Below are positions 35,461-43,520 of a DNA stretch of 56,383 bases, in pieces. Both the position numbers and the translations under genes were made by a program. The stretch covers positions 1-56,383 of the forward strand of contig JAZUEK010000069.1 of NCBI GenBank assembly GCA_045640165.1. The letters are read 5' to 3'. Below the pieces are notes generated by a model. It had not been told where the DNA came from and searched no databases. It was given only the letters and a program-made list of their open reading frames with translations. The DNA comes from RGIG426 sp045640165 (GTDB lineage Bacteria; Bacillota; Clostridia; Oscillospirales; Acutalibacteraceae). Within the stretch, counting starts at the first letter, position 1. Every line of letters begins with the position of its first letter.

Positions 35461-37851
35461 ATGTACCAAGTCCAAAAACGCGACGGAAAAATCGCGGAAT
35501 TTAATTTAAGCAAAATTTCGGACGCTATCACCAAAGCGTTTGAAGCCTGCCAAAAGCAGTATAATCCTGACATTATCGACCTGCTGGCGCTGAAAGTCAC
35601 CGCCGCGTTCGAGCCGAAAATCAAAGACGGCCTCATCGCGGTGGAGGACGTGCAGGACAGCGTGGAGTCGGTGTTGAGCCAAGCCGGTTACGACGACGTG
35701 GCGAAAGCCTACATCCTCTATCGCCGTCAGCGCGAGAAAATCCGCAACATGAAATCCACCATCCTCGACTACAAAGAGCTGGTGGACAACTATGTGAAAA
35801 TCAACGACTGGCGCGTGAAAGAGAACTCCACCGTCACCTATTCGGTCGGCGGTCTGATTCTCTCGAACTCCGGCGCGATTACCGCCAACTACTGGCTTTC
35901 CGAGATTTATGACGACGAAATCGCCAACGCCCACCGCAACGCGGACATCCACCTGCACGACCTGTCGATGCTGACCGGTTACTGCGCCGGTTGGTCGCTG
36001 AAACAGCTCATTCAGGAAGGTCTCGGCGGCATTCCGGGCAAAATCACCTCGTCTCCGGCGAGCCACCTCGCGACCCTCTGCAACCAGATGGTCAACTTCC
36101 TCGGCATTATGCAAAACGAGTGGGCCGGCGCGCAGGCGTTCTCCTCGTTCGATACCTATCTTGCCCCGTTTGTCAAGGTGGACAACCTCGACTACGACCA
36201 GGTGAAAAAGTGCATCGAGTCCTTTATCTTCGGCGACAACACCCCGAGCCGTTGGGGTACGCAAGCGCCGTTCTCCAACATCACCCTCGACTGGACCGTG
36301 CCGCACGACCTCGCGGAACTGCCGGCGATTGTCGGCGGCAAAGAGATGCCGTTTAAGTACAAAGATTGCAAAGCCGAAATGGATATGGTCAACAAAGCGT
36401 TCCTCGAGATTATGATTGAGGGTGACGCCAACGGCCGCGGCTTCCAATACCCGATTCCGACCTACTCCATCACCCGTGATTTTGACTGGTCGGATACCGA
36501 GAACAACCGTCTGTTGTTCGAGATGACCGCCAAATACGGCACGCCGTATTTCTCCAACTACATCAACAGCGATATGGAGCCGAGCGACGTGCGTAGTATG
36601 TGCTGCCGTCTGCGTCTCGACCTGCGCGAGTTGCGCAAAAAATCCGGCGGCTTCTTCGGAAGCGGCGAATCCACCGGCTCGATCGGCGTTGTCACCATCA
36701 ATATGCCGCGTATCGCCTACCTCGCGTCGGATGAGAAAGACTTCTACCGCCGCCTCGACCATATGATGGACGTCTCCGCCCGTTCGCTTAAAGTGAAACG
36801 CACGGTGGTCACCAAGATGCTCGAGGAGGGTCTGTATCCCTACACCCGTCACTATCTGGGCACGTTCGAGAACCACTTCTCCACCATCGGCCTTGTCGGT
36901 ATGAACGAGGTGGGCCTCAACGCGAACTGGCTCGGCGGCGATATGACCGACCCGAAAACCCAGAAATTCACCCAGGACGTGCTCAACCATATGCGCGAGC
37001 GTCTGTCCGACTATCAGGAGCAATACGGCGACCTCTATAACCTCGAAGCCACGCCGGCGGAATCCACGAGCTATCGCCTCGCGAAACACGACGTGAAACG
37101 CTTCCCGGATATCAAAACCGCCGCGAAAAACGCCGATGATACCCCGTACTACACCAACAGCTCCCACCTGCCGGTCGGCTTCACCGACGACGTGTTTGCC
37201 GCCCTCGATATTCAGGACGAACTGCAAACCCTCTACACCTCCGGCACGGTGTTCCACGCGTTCCTCGGCGAGAAACTCCCCGATTGGAAAGCGGCGGCGT
37301 CCCTCGTGCGCAAAATCGCCGAGAACTACAAACTGCCGTATTACACGCTGTCCCCCACCTACTCCGTCTGCAAAAAGCACGGTTACGTGGCCGGCGAGCA
37401 ATACACCTGCCCTGAGTGCGGCGAGCCCACCGAGGTTTACAGCCGTATTACCGGTTACTATCGTCCGGTGCAAAACTGGAACGACGGTAAAACGCAGGAA
37501 TACAAAGACCGTAAAGTCTATGACATCGGCCGTTCCAACCTGACCCACGAAGGTCCGGTTTATCACAACGACGATGCGTGCGACTGCTGCGCGGTCGAAG
37601 TGCCGCAGGAAGCCGAAGTGAACGGCAAAATCCTGCTGTTCGCCACCGCGACCTGCCCGAAATGCAAGATGATTGCGGCGCGCCTTGACAAAGCCGGCAT
37701 CCCCTACACGAAACTCATCGCGGAGGAGAATCCGGAGCTCGTCGCCCAGTTCGCTATTCGCCAAGCCCCGACGCTCGTTGTGCGCCATCAGAGCGGCTCG
37801 GTGAAATACGCCCAAATGGACGAGATTATCCAATTCATCGAAAAACAGTAA
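35461..37851 (+). CDS. nrdD: Anaerobic ribonucleoside-triphosphate reductase with fused C-terminal redoxin
   Basis: A 796-residue class III RNR. An N-terminal ATP-cone (to about 100), the ten-stranded barrel with MCC at 380-382, a zinc site (CKKHG, then CPECG) and the glycyl-radical segment RITGYYRP with Gly665 are all visible. Beyond the usual end, residues of about 718-796 form a glutaredoxin-like domain with CPKC (Cys732, Cys735). This and the TrxB-like gene 18 nt downstream suggest a thioredoxin-type electron donor rather than formate. It makes dNTPs anaerobically. Confidence 0.92.
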   Translation: MYQVQKRDGKIAEFNLSKISDAITKAFEACQKQYNPDIIDLLALKVTAAFEPKIKDGLIAVEDVQDSVESVLSQAGYDDVAKAYILYRRQREKIRNMKSTILDYKELVDNYVKINDWRVKENSTVTYSVGGLILSNSGAITANYWLSEIYDDEIANAHRNADIHLHDLSMLTGYCAGWSLKQLIQEGLGGIPGKITSSPASHLATLCNQMVNFLGIMQNEWAGAQAFSSFDTYLAPFVKVDNLDYDQVKKCIESFIFGDNTPSRWGTQAPFSNITLDWTVPHDLAELPAIVGGKEMPFKYKDCKAEMDMVNKAFLEIMIEGDANGRGFQYPIPTYSITRDFDWSDTENNRLLFEMTAKYGTPYFSNYINSDMEPSDVRSMCCRLRLDLRELRKKSGGFFGSGESTGSIGVVTINMPRIAYLASDEKDFYRRLDHMMDVSARSLKVKRTVVTKMLEEGLYPYTRHYLGTFENHFSTIGLVGMNEVGLNANWLGGDMTDPKTQKFTQDVLNHMRERLSDYQEQYGDLYNLEATPAESTSYRLAKHDVKRFPDIKTAAKNADDTPYYTNSSHLPVGFTDDVFAALDIQDELQTLYTSGTVFHAFLGEKLPDWKAAASLVRKIAENYKLPYYTLSPTYSVCKKHGYVAGEQYTCPECGEPTEVYSRITGYYRPVQNWNDGKTQEYKDRKVYDIGRSNLTHEGPVYHNDDACDCCAVEVPQEAEVNGKILLFATATCPKCKMIAARLDKAGIPYTKLIAEENPELVAQFAIRQAPTLVVRHQSGSVKYAQMDEIIQFIEKQ

Positions 37852-37868
37852 GGTAGGAGTGTCCCCTA

Positions 37869-38777
37869 ATGATCTATGACGTTTTGGTGGTCGGCGCCGG
37901 CCCTGCCGGACTGACCGCGGCACTCTATGCCCTGCGCGCCAACAAAACCGTGTTGGTGCTTGAAAAAAGCACTCCCGGCGGACAGATGACCTTTTCGCCG
38001 AAAGTGGAGAACTTCCCCGGCTTTTTGCAAGTCAGCGGCAACGAACTCGCCGACAAATTGGTCGAGCAAGTGCTGGAACAAGGCGCGGATATGGATTTCG
38101 GCTGTGTGAAATCGTTGTCTCGCCACGACGGCATCGTGACCGCCGACACCGGCAGCCACACCTTTGACGCGCGCACGGTCATCCTCGCGACCGGTGTCAA
38201 GCATCGGATGCTCGGACTCGACCGCGAAACCGAGTTTGTCGGCAACGGTATCTCGTTTTGCGCCGTGTGTGACGGTGCATTCTACCGCGACAAAACGGTC
38301 GCGGTTATCGGCGGCGGCAACTCCGCGCTGCAAGAAGCGTTGCTGCTGTCCGAAAACTGCAAAAAGGTCATGATGGTGCAAAACCTGCCCACGTTCACGG
38401 GTGAGGAAAAACTGCGCCAAGCGGTCGCGGCAAAAGACAACATCGATGCCGTGTTCGGCACGGTCGTGACCGGCATTTTGGGCGACGATACGCTCACCGG
38501 CATTTCCCTTAAAAACGAGGCCGGCGAAACCTCCGAACTGCTTGTGGACGGCGTGTTTATCGCCATCGGCTTAATCCCCGAAAACGAGCCGTTTAAGGAG
38601 CTAGCGCCCCTCAACGACTACGGCTATTTCGACAGCGACGAACGCTGCACAACCCCGGCGGAAAACATCTTTGTCGCCGGCGACTGCCGTTCGAAATCGG
38701 TGCGACAAATCACCACTGCCGCCGCGGACGGTGCGGTTGCCGCCCTCGCCGCCTGCCGGTATTTAGACAATCTGTAA
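37869..38777 (+). CDS. trxB: Thioredoxin reductase-like FAD/NAD(P)H oxidoreductase
   Basis: A 302-residue protein with FAD-binding GAGPAGLTAALYALRA, redox-active CAVC (Cys131, Cys134), the NAD(P)-binding GGGNSALQEAL segment, and a C-terminal GDCRSKSVRQITTAAADGA FAD site. It lies 18 nt after nrdD in the same transcript. Its likely substrate is the redoxin domain fused to NrdD; this is inferred from context. Confidence 0.88.
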   Translation: MIYDVLVVGAGPAGLTAALYALRANKTVLVLEKSTPGGQMTFSPKVENFPGFLQVSGNELADKLVEQVLEQGADMDFGCVKSLSRHDGIVTADTGSHTFDARTVILATGVKHRMLGLDRETEFVGNGISFCAVCDGAFYRDKTVAVIGGGNSALQEALLLSENCKKVMMVQNLPTFTGEEKLRQAVAAKDNIDAVFGTVVTGILGDDTLTGISLKNEAGETSELLVDGVFIAIGLIPENEPFKELAPLNDYGYFDSDERCTTPAENIFVAGDCRSKSVRQITTAAADGAVAALAACRYLDNL

Positions 38778-38787
38778 ACACATAAAG

Positions 38788-38825
38788 AAACGCCCTGCAA
38801 TCAAACGATTGCAGGGCGTTTTTGT
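38788..38825. terminator. Terminator between trxB and uppP (convergent)
   Basis: AACGCCCTGCAATC pairs with its complement around AAAC, with A/T tracts on both sides, so it serves both strands. Confidence 0.92.
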
Positions 38826-38832
38826 TTGTTTT

Positions 38833-39687
38833 TCATCCAACCAATTTCGCCGTTTCCACCGCCGCGATAACAACGGCAAGCACGATACGATACCAACCGA
38901 ACGGCTTAAAGCTGTGTTTTTTCACAAACGCGATAAGCCAACGAATGACAACCAGCGACACGAGGAAGGATACTACCAGTCCGATGACGAGCAGCAACCA
39001 CTCGAAGCCCGTAAAGGTGAATAACGAGCCGTCCAAGCCGGCCTTGAACAGTTTCAGACCACTGGCGCCGAACATCACGGGAATCGCCATAAAGAACGAA
39101 AATTCCGCCGCGACAACACGAGACGTACCGAGCACCGTCGCGCCGAGAATGGTCGAACCGGAACGGGATGTGCCGGGGATGAGCGCGAGCATCTGAAACA
39201 CGCCAATGTACAACGCGGTTTTGAAACTCATTTCCTCGAAATTATGGATTTTCGACTCTTTTTTGCGGTTTTCCATCCAAATGAACAGCACGCCGTAAAT
39301 GAGCAGCGTCGCCGCAATAATCCACATCGCCGACTTTGCCAACGCGCTATCCAGCCAGTCGTCGATGAGAAGTCCCACAATCGCGGCAGGAATGCTCGCC
39401 ACCGCCACTTTCACCCACAGCAATAGGGTGTTTTTCTTCTCTTCGTCGTTTTTGCTGCGTGCCCACGGGTTCAACTTGTTGAAGTAGAGCACCAACACCG
39501 CCAAAATCGAACCGACTTGGATAACCACCTCAAAAATGCGGAAAAAGCCCTCGGACAAGTCCATCTTGACAATTTCATTGAACAACGAGAGGTGGGCGGT
39601 ACTGCTGATGGGAAGCCATTCGGTGATGCCTTGCACAATCCCCATCAAAATTGATTTTAAGATTTCAAAAAATGCGTCCATAGTCAT
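38833..39687 (-). CDS. uppP: Undecaprenyl-diphosphate phosphatase
   Basis: A 284-residue BacA/UppP membrane enzyme with the catalytic segment GITEWLPISSTAH near residue 20 and the second motif IPGTSRSGSTI near 165, plus about eight helices. It recycles undecaprenyl pyrophosphate for cell-wall synthesis and can give bacitracin tolerance. Monocistronic. Confidence 0.95.
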   Translation of the reverse strand: MTMDAFFEILKSILMGIVQGITEWLPISSTAHLSLFNEIVKMDLSEGFFRIFEVVIQVGSILAVLVLYFNKLNPWARSKNDEEKKNTLLLWVKVAVASIPAAIVGLLIDDWLDSALAKSAMWIIAATLLIYGVLFIWMENRKKESKIHNFEEMSFKTALYIGVFQMLALIPGTSRSGSTILGATVLGTSRVVAAEFSFFMAIPVMFGASGLKLFKAGLDGSLFTFTGFEWLLLVIGLVVSFLVSLVVIRWLIAFVKKHSFKPFGWYRIVLAVVIAAVETAKLVG

Positions 39688-39703
39688 TCTCCTTTGCGCC
39701 GAA

Positions 39704-39738
39704 ACGACAAAAACGGAGAAGTTTCCTCCTCCGTTTCG
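39704..39738 (-). terminator. Terminator of ydbC
   Basis: Complementary CGGAG/CTCCG arms with flanking ACGAAAC-type repeats precede TTTTTG on the minus strand, just after the ydbC stop. Confidence 0.6.
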
Positions 39739-39750
39739 TCGTCGTGTGTT

Positions 39751-39972
39751 TTACAGATCCATCTCGTTGAGCAGGTCACGGAGTAAGATGGCCTCGTCCG
39801 GCGTCATGGTGCAGCCTTTGCCCATTTTCGCACGTTCCGGCGCCCACTCGCGGATGTCGTATTTCGGAGCGCGATCGTTCCAGCTGATGAGGTTGAGCTC
39901 TTTCGTCCAACCGGACGGAGTCTGGGACAGAACGCCGCATTCCTTCACGATTTCATACTTAAGTTCCGGCAT
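39751..39972 (-). CDS. YdbC/PC4-like transcriptional coactivator
   Basis: A 73-residue protein matching the YdbC/PC4 (p15) family: ELKYEIVKECGVLS, then GWTKELNLISWND and YDIREW. YdbC is a small dimeric ssDNA-binding protein. The ATG at 39972 follows AAAGGAG; the TTG two codons earlier is less likely. Monocistronic. Confidence 0.85.
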   Translation of the reverse strand: MPELKYEIVKECGVLSQTPSGWTKELNLISWNDRAPKYDIREWAPERAKMGKGCTMTPDEAILLRDLLNEMDL

Positions 39973-40037
39973 TGTCAATTCTCCTTTGTTTATTTATCTA
40001 TGCCCCGCGGGCAAAAAGTATACTGATTTTTTGCGCC

Positions 40038-40775
40038 TCAGCCCAAAATTCCGTCTAAGAAACGGCGCAGCCCGTCACGCGCACGCGGCGGTTTTTGCAC
40101 AAGACGCGGCGCGGCTTGTGTCGGCTGTGTCGGTTGGGCGGTCGGTGTCGGTGTCGGCGCGGCAGGTCGAGCAACCGGCGCAGGCGACGGTTTTAACGGC
40201 GCCTCGCCTTTGAGCGACGCCTCCAGTTCCGCAAGCCGCAGTCCGGCGGCATCTTTACGGGCGTTGAGGTCCGAGCGCGCGGCGCCCACTTTCGAGCGCA
40301 TTTGTTCGAGCGCCGCTTCCAAGGTGGCGATGAGATCGTCCATCTCGTCGAGGCATTCCTCGCCGGCGGCACCGGAAGCCGCCAAAAAATCCGTTCCGCG
40401 GCTGCGCAATTCGTCGATAGCGGCAATCAACTCGTCGGCGTTCGCGGCACGCGCGGACGCGTAACGCGTCGGGGCGGCGGCTTTCAGACGGTCGTTTTCC
40501 TTTTTCAGGGCAATCAACTCGGCGTTCATCTGTTCAAAGCGGTCATACGCCTCACCGCGCAAATCCTCCGCCTTTTTTTCGGCGGCCGCGGCGGCGGTTT
40601 TCAGTTTTTCATTTTCTTCGGTAAGGGACGAAAGGCACGCGTTCGCTTGGGAAAGGCCCTCGCGAAGACCGGCTTCCCGTTCGGAGAAGTCCGCCTGCAC
40701 GCTGTCCATATAGTCCATCACGTCTTGGCGATTAAATCCGCGAAACGCGGTGCGAAAGCCTTCCCGTTCAGGCAT
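40038..40775 (-). CDS. DivIVA-like coiled-coil protein
   Basis: A 245-residue protein with a DivIVA-like N-terminus (FRTAFRGFNRQDVMDYMD), long coiled coil (about 30-190, heptad Leu/Ala with Glu/Lys) and a Pro/Thr-rich C-terminal tail (TPTPTAQPTQPTQ) ending in a basic helix. DivIVA-family proteins sense membrane curvature and recruit polar or septal partners. It may act in division or sporulation; which partner is unknown. Confidence 0.75.
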   Translation of the reverse strand: MPEREGFRTAFRGFNRQDVMDYMDSVQADFSEREAGLREGLSQANACLSSLTEENEKLKTAAAAAEKKAEDLRGEAYDRFEQMNAELIALKKENDRLKAAAPTRYASARAANADELIAAIDELRSRGTDFLAASGAAGEECLDEMDDLIATLEAALEQMRSKVGAARSDLNARKDAAGLRLAELEASLKGEAPLKPSPAPVARPAAPTPTPTAQPTQPTQAAPRLVQKPPRARDGLRRFLDGILG

Positions 40776-40827
40776 CGGACGTCCCCTCCCTTACTTTATA
40801 AGATAAAACTTTTTTATGTGTAAAAGT

Positions 40828-40856
40828 ATTGTACCACCTTTCCGTTCAAATTGCAA
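40828..40856 (-). promoter_or_regulatory. Promoter of the DivIVA-like gene
   Basis: On the minus strand TTGCAA (40856-40851) and TACAAT (40833-40828) have 17-nt spacing. Confidence 0.65.
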
Positions 40857-41014
40857 CAAAAATTTTGCCCGAATTGACAAAAAAGACGACAAAATTTTCT
40901 TGTGATAACCGTCAATTTGTCGGTCAAACTAACAACACAGCGAACAAAGACGATTTGCTGCTGTCCGCGCAACGTGCGGACGTCGAGATTTTCAAAAAAA
41001 GGAGTGAAAACGAA

Positions 41015-41206
41015 ATGTCCAAGAGCAAGACGATGGTGCCGGAGGCTCGCGAGGGTCTCAACCGTTTCAAGATGGAGGCCGCCTCTGAGGTCGGCGTCAG
41101 CCTGAAACAGGGCTACAACGGCGATTTGACCTCCAAACAGGCGGGTTCGATCGGCGGTCAGATGGTCAAAAAGATGATTCAGCAGTATGAAAACAACCTG
41201 AAATAA
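41015..41206 (+). CDS. Small acid-soluble spore protein, alpha/beta type
   Basis: A 63-residue SASP (EAREGLNRFKMEAASEVGV, then GYNGDLTSKQAGSIGGQM). The GPR protease site is the Glu-Val-Gly segment. It coats and protects spore DNA. AAAGGAGTG precedes the ATG at 41015. Its presence shows the organism makes endospores. I do not see a convincing forespore-sigma promoter in the 239-bp gap upstream. Confidence 0.92.
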   Translation: MSKSKTMVPEAREGLNRFKMEAASEVGVSLKQGYNGDLTSKQAGSIGGQMVKKMIQQYENNLK

Positions 41207-41223
41207 TCCGTTGTTTCACCCAC

Positions 41224-41268
41224 AAAACTGCCCGGAGAAAAGACCACTTTTCTCCGGGCAGTTTCCTT
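41224..41268 (+). terminator. Terminator of the SASP gene
   Basis: An 18-bp stem (AAACTGCCCGGAG..., complement CTCCGGGCAGTTT) is followed by CCTTTT. Confidence 0.9.
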
Positions 41269-41333
41269 TTGATTTTCGGGCAAAAAAGCCGCAAAAAAAC
41301 TTGAAAAAATTGCTACTTTTTTCAAAAAAACAC

Positions 41334-41362
41334 TTGCATTTTGGGGGCAAATGGTCTATAAT
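41334..41362 (+). promoter_or_regulatory. Promoter of the mraZ (dcw) cluster
   Basis: TTGCAT (41334-41339) and TATAAT (41357-41362) have 17-nt spacing and lie just before the GGTG repeats. Confidence 0.75.
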
Positions 41363-41373
41363 ATGTGCATAAG

Positions 41374-41408
41374 TGGTGAAAAATGGTGGCAAAAGGTGGA
41401 AAGTGGTG
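41374..41408 (+). promoter_or_regulatory. Putative MraZ operator: four GGTG repeats at 10-bp period
   Basis: GGTG occurs at 41375, 41385, 41395 and 41405, exactly one helical turn apart, directly after the -10 box. MraZ proteins bind TGGG/GTGG-type direct repeats with a 10-bp period upstream of their own operon. Three TTCCACAA copies follow (about 41411-41440), near-matches to DnaA boxes but of unknown meaning. Confidence 0.7.
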
Positions 41409-41525
41409 ATTTTCCACAAGTTCCACAAGATTTTCCACAACGCGAAACGCACGTGGGGTACACCCGACGTGAACGCCGCTTTTTTGCCACTATCCGACAA
41501 GATTTCAAAACAGGAGGTGAGAACC

Positions 41526-41945
41526 GTGCTGGTCGGACGTTACTTACACGCTATTGATCAAAAAGGGCGCGTGATCGTGCCTGCAAAACTCCGCGCCCAG
41601 TTGGGCGAGACGTTTGTCGTCGCCGCGGTTCTCGACCGCTGTATTACCGTTTACTCGATGGACGAATGGGACAAGCTTCAAGCCAAGCTCGCCGAAATGC
41701 CCATCAGCAAAGCGCGCAAACTTCAGCGCTACCTCTCCTCTAACGCAGACGAAGCCACCGTGGACGCGCAAGGCCGCATCCTCGTGCCGAAGCATCTGCT
41801 TGCCTACGCCGGCATTGAGGGTGAGGCGCTGTTCACCGGCGCCGGCAACCGCGCCGAGATTTGGAACCCGGCCGCGTACGAACAGAGCATGAGCGATATG
41901 ACCGCCGACGAAGTGGAAGCGGAGTTTACGGAGCTCGGTTTCTGA
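41526..41945 (+). CDS. mraZ: Transcriptional regulator MraZ
   Basis: A 139-residue protein with two SpoVT/AbrB-like repeats (HAIDQKGRVIVPAKLR and TVDAQGRILVPKHL). It starts at GTG 41526 after AGGAGGTG. MraZ forms ring oligomers and controls the division/cell-wall cluster; candidate GGTG sites lie upstream. It overlaps rsmH by one base (TGATG). Confidence 0.95.
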   Translation: MLVGRYLHAIDQKGRVIVPAKLRAQLGETFVVAAVLDRCITVYSMDEWDKLQAKLAEMPISKARKLQRYLSSNADEATVDAQGRILVPKHLLAYAGIEGEALFTGAGNRAEIWNPAAYEQSMSDMTADEVEAEFTELGF

Positions 41946-42889
41946 TGGGCGCCGGAAGCAGTTACCACGTCCCCGTCTTGTTCGAGCCGACAATCGCCGC
42001 GCTGAACGTTAAACCGGACGGCATCTACGTGGACGGCACCGCCGGTGGCGGCGGCCACGCAAGCGCGATTGCCGCCAAACTGACAAGCGGCCGTCTTTAC
42101 GCCCTCGACCAAGACCCCGACGCCATCAAGGCGGCAGGCGAACGGCTCTCGGGACTTCCGGCCACGCTGATTAAAACCAATTTCCGCGATATGAAAGCGG
42201 TTCTCGCCGAACGCGACGTGTTCGCGGTAGACGGCGTGCTTCTCGACTTGGGCGTTTCGTCCCACCAGCTGGACGACGGCGCGCGCGGATTTTCCTACCA
42301 CGCGGACGCGCCGCTCGATATGCGGATGAGCCAAGAAGGCAAAACCGCCGCCGACCTTTTGAACGAAAGCACGGGCAGCGACCTCGTGCGCATCTTCCGC
42401 GACTACGGCGAAGAAAAATTCGCCAAGCCCATTGCGGCCGCTATCGTCCGCGAACGCGAAAAGAATCCCGAATGGACCACCTCGCGCCTCGCCGACCTCA
42501 TCGCCAACGCCGTTCCGGCCGCCGCGCGACGGGACAAGCATCCGGCTCGTCGGGTGTTTCAGGCGTTACGCATCGCCGTCAACGGCGAGTTGGAACTTTT
42601 GCCGAAAGCCCTCGAGGATGCGTTCTCCCTCTTAAAACCCGGAGGACGGCTCGCGGTCATCACGTTCCACTCCCTCGAAGACCGCATTGTGAAAGAACAA
42701 TTTTCCCGTTTTTGCGTCGGGTGCACCTGCCCGAAAGAATTTCCCGTTTGCGTGTGCGGCAAAACGCCGCCCGGCGCGCTCGCGCTGCGCAAGCCGGTAA
42801 CGGCGACCGAAGAAGAACTCGCCGAAAACCCTCGCAGCCGCAGCGCCAAGTTGCGGTGCATTGAAAAAATCCACGATCTTTACGACTAA
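41945..42889 (+). CDS. rsmH: 16S rRNA (cytosine(1402)-N4)-methyltransferase
   Basis: A 314-residue RsmH/MraW with SAM-binding DGTAGGGGHA, DLGVSSHQLDD and FHSLEDRIVK. It methylates C1402 in the ribosomal P site. The ATG at 41945 is coupled to the mraZ stop. A Cys-rich segment (CVGCTCPKEFPVCVCG), common in Firmicutes members, is present. Confidence 0.95.
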   Translation: MGAGSSYHVPVLFEPTIAALNVKPDGIYVDGTAGGGGHASAIAAKLTSGRLYALDQDPDAIKAAGERLSGLPATLIKTNFRDMKAVLAERDVFAVDGVLLDLGVSSHQLDDGARGFSYHADAPLDMRMSQEGKTAADLLNESTGSDLVRIFRDYGEEKFAKPIAAAIVREREKNPEWTTSRLADLIANAVPAAARRDKHPARRVFQALRIAVNGELELLPKALEDAFSLLKPGGRLAVITFHSLEDRIVKEQFSRFCVGCTCPKEFPVCVCGKTPPGALALRKPVTATEEELAENPRSRSAKLRCIEKIHDLYD

Positions 42890-42932
42890 GTCGTTTACGA
42901 AAAGGAATCACGAAAAGAAAGGAGCGATTTTT

Positions 42933-43397
42933 ATGGCCGTTTATTCCAATGCCGCCTATGACCTGTCCTTGTTCTCTAACGGACAGCGCGGAAAAATCGT
43001 CTCTATTGAAGAAAACAAAAAGCAAAAGCGCGAAGCCAAGCGCCGCTCTCTCACCCAAACGATTTTGAGCGTCGCGGCAGTGGCGGCGGTGGTTGCCGTC
43101 GTGTTGGGCGTCGTGCTGATGGCGATTGTCAGCAAAGTGACGCTGACCGAGATGAACGGCCAAATTGCCGATTTGGACGATCAGCTCTCCATCCTCCAAA
43201 GCGAGAACGTGCGGCTGAGCTCCGAACTCACCGAAATCGCTTCCTCGGAGCGTGTGGATGCCTACGCCGAAAAACATGGTCTGCAAAAACTGGAGACCGG
43301 TCAAGTCTATTATTTCACGGTGGACGGCGGCGACCGTGTGGAAAAACCTGCCACCGAAAGCAAATCGATTTTAGAAACCATTGCGGGACTGTTTTGA
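42933..43397 (+). CDS. ftsL: FtsL-like septum protein
   Basis: A 154-residue bitopic protein with a basic cytoplasmic N-terminus, one transmembrane helix (about 47-68, VAAVAAVVAVVLGVVLMAI) and an extracellular coiled coil (LTEMNGQIADLDDQLSILQ) typical of FtsL/DivIC. The ATG at 42933 follows GAAAGGAGCG. Its position after rsmH fits FtsL. It bridges FtsQ/DivIB and FtsW/PBP. Confidence 0.8.
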   Translation: MAVYSNAAYDLSLFSNGQRGKIVSIEENKKQKREAKRRSLTQTILSVAAVAAVVAVVLGVVLMAIVSKVTLTEMNGQIADLDDQLSILQSENVRLSSELTEIASSERVDAYAEKHGLQKLETGQVYYFTVDGGDRVEKPATESKSILETIAGLF

Positions 43398-43460
43398 CAT
43401 AATCAAGTAATTTCGGCATAGAGATAAACCGAGCCGTCCCGAAAGATTTTTGACCATTCA

Positions 43461-43500
43461 AAAACGGGAGTCAACCAATATCTTGACTCTCGTTTTCTGT
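43461..43500 (+). terminator. Hairpin between ftsL and the PBP gene (possible terminator)
   Basis: AAAACGGGAGTCAA (43461-43474) pairs with TTGACTCTCGTTTT (43483-43496), with only a weak T-tail, so partial read-through is likely. Confidence 0.65.
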
Positions 43501-43520
43501 ATAGTAAAAGGAGGTGCGCC

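Noticed and set aside
35506..37923. An 805-residue minus-strand ORF opposite nrdD
   Set aside because: It is the shadow of a highly biased, GC-rich coding strand; the sense strand is a clear NrdD.
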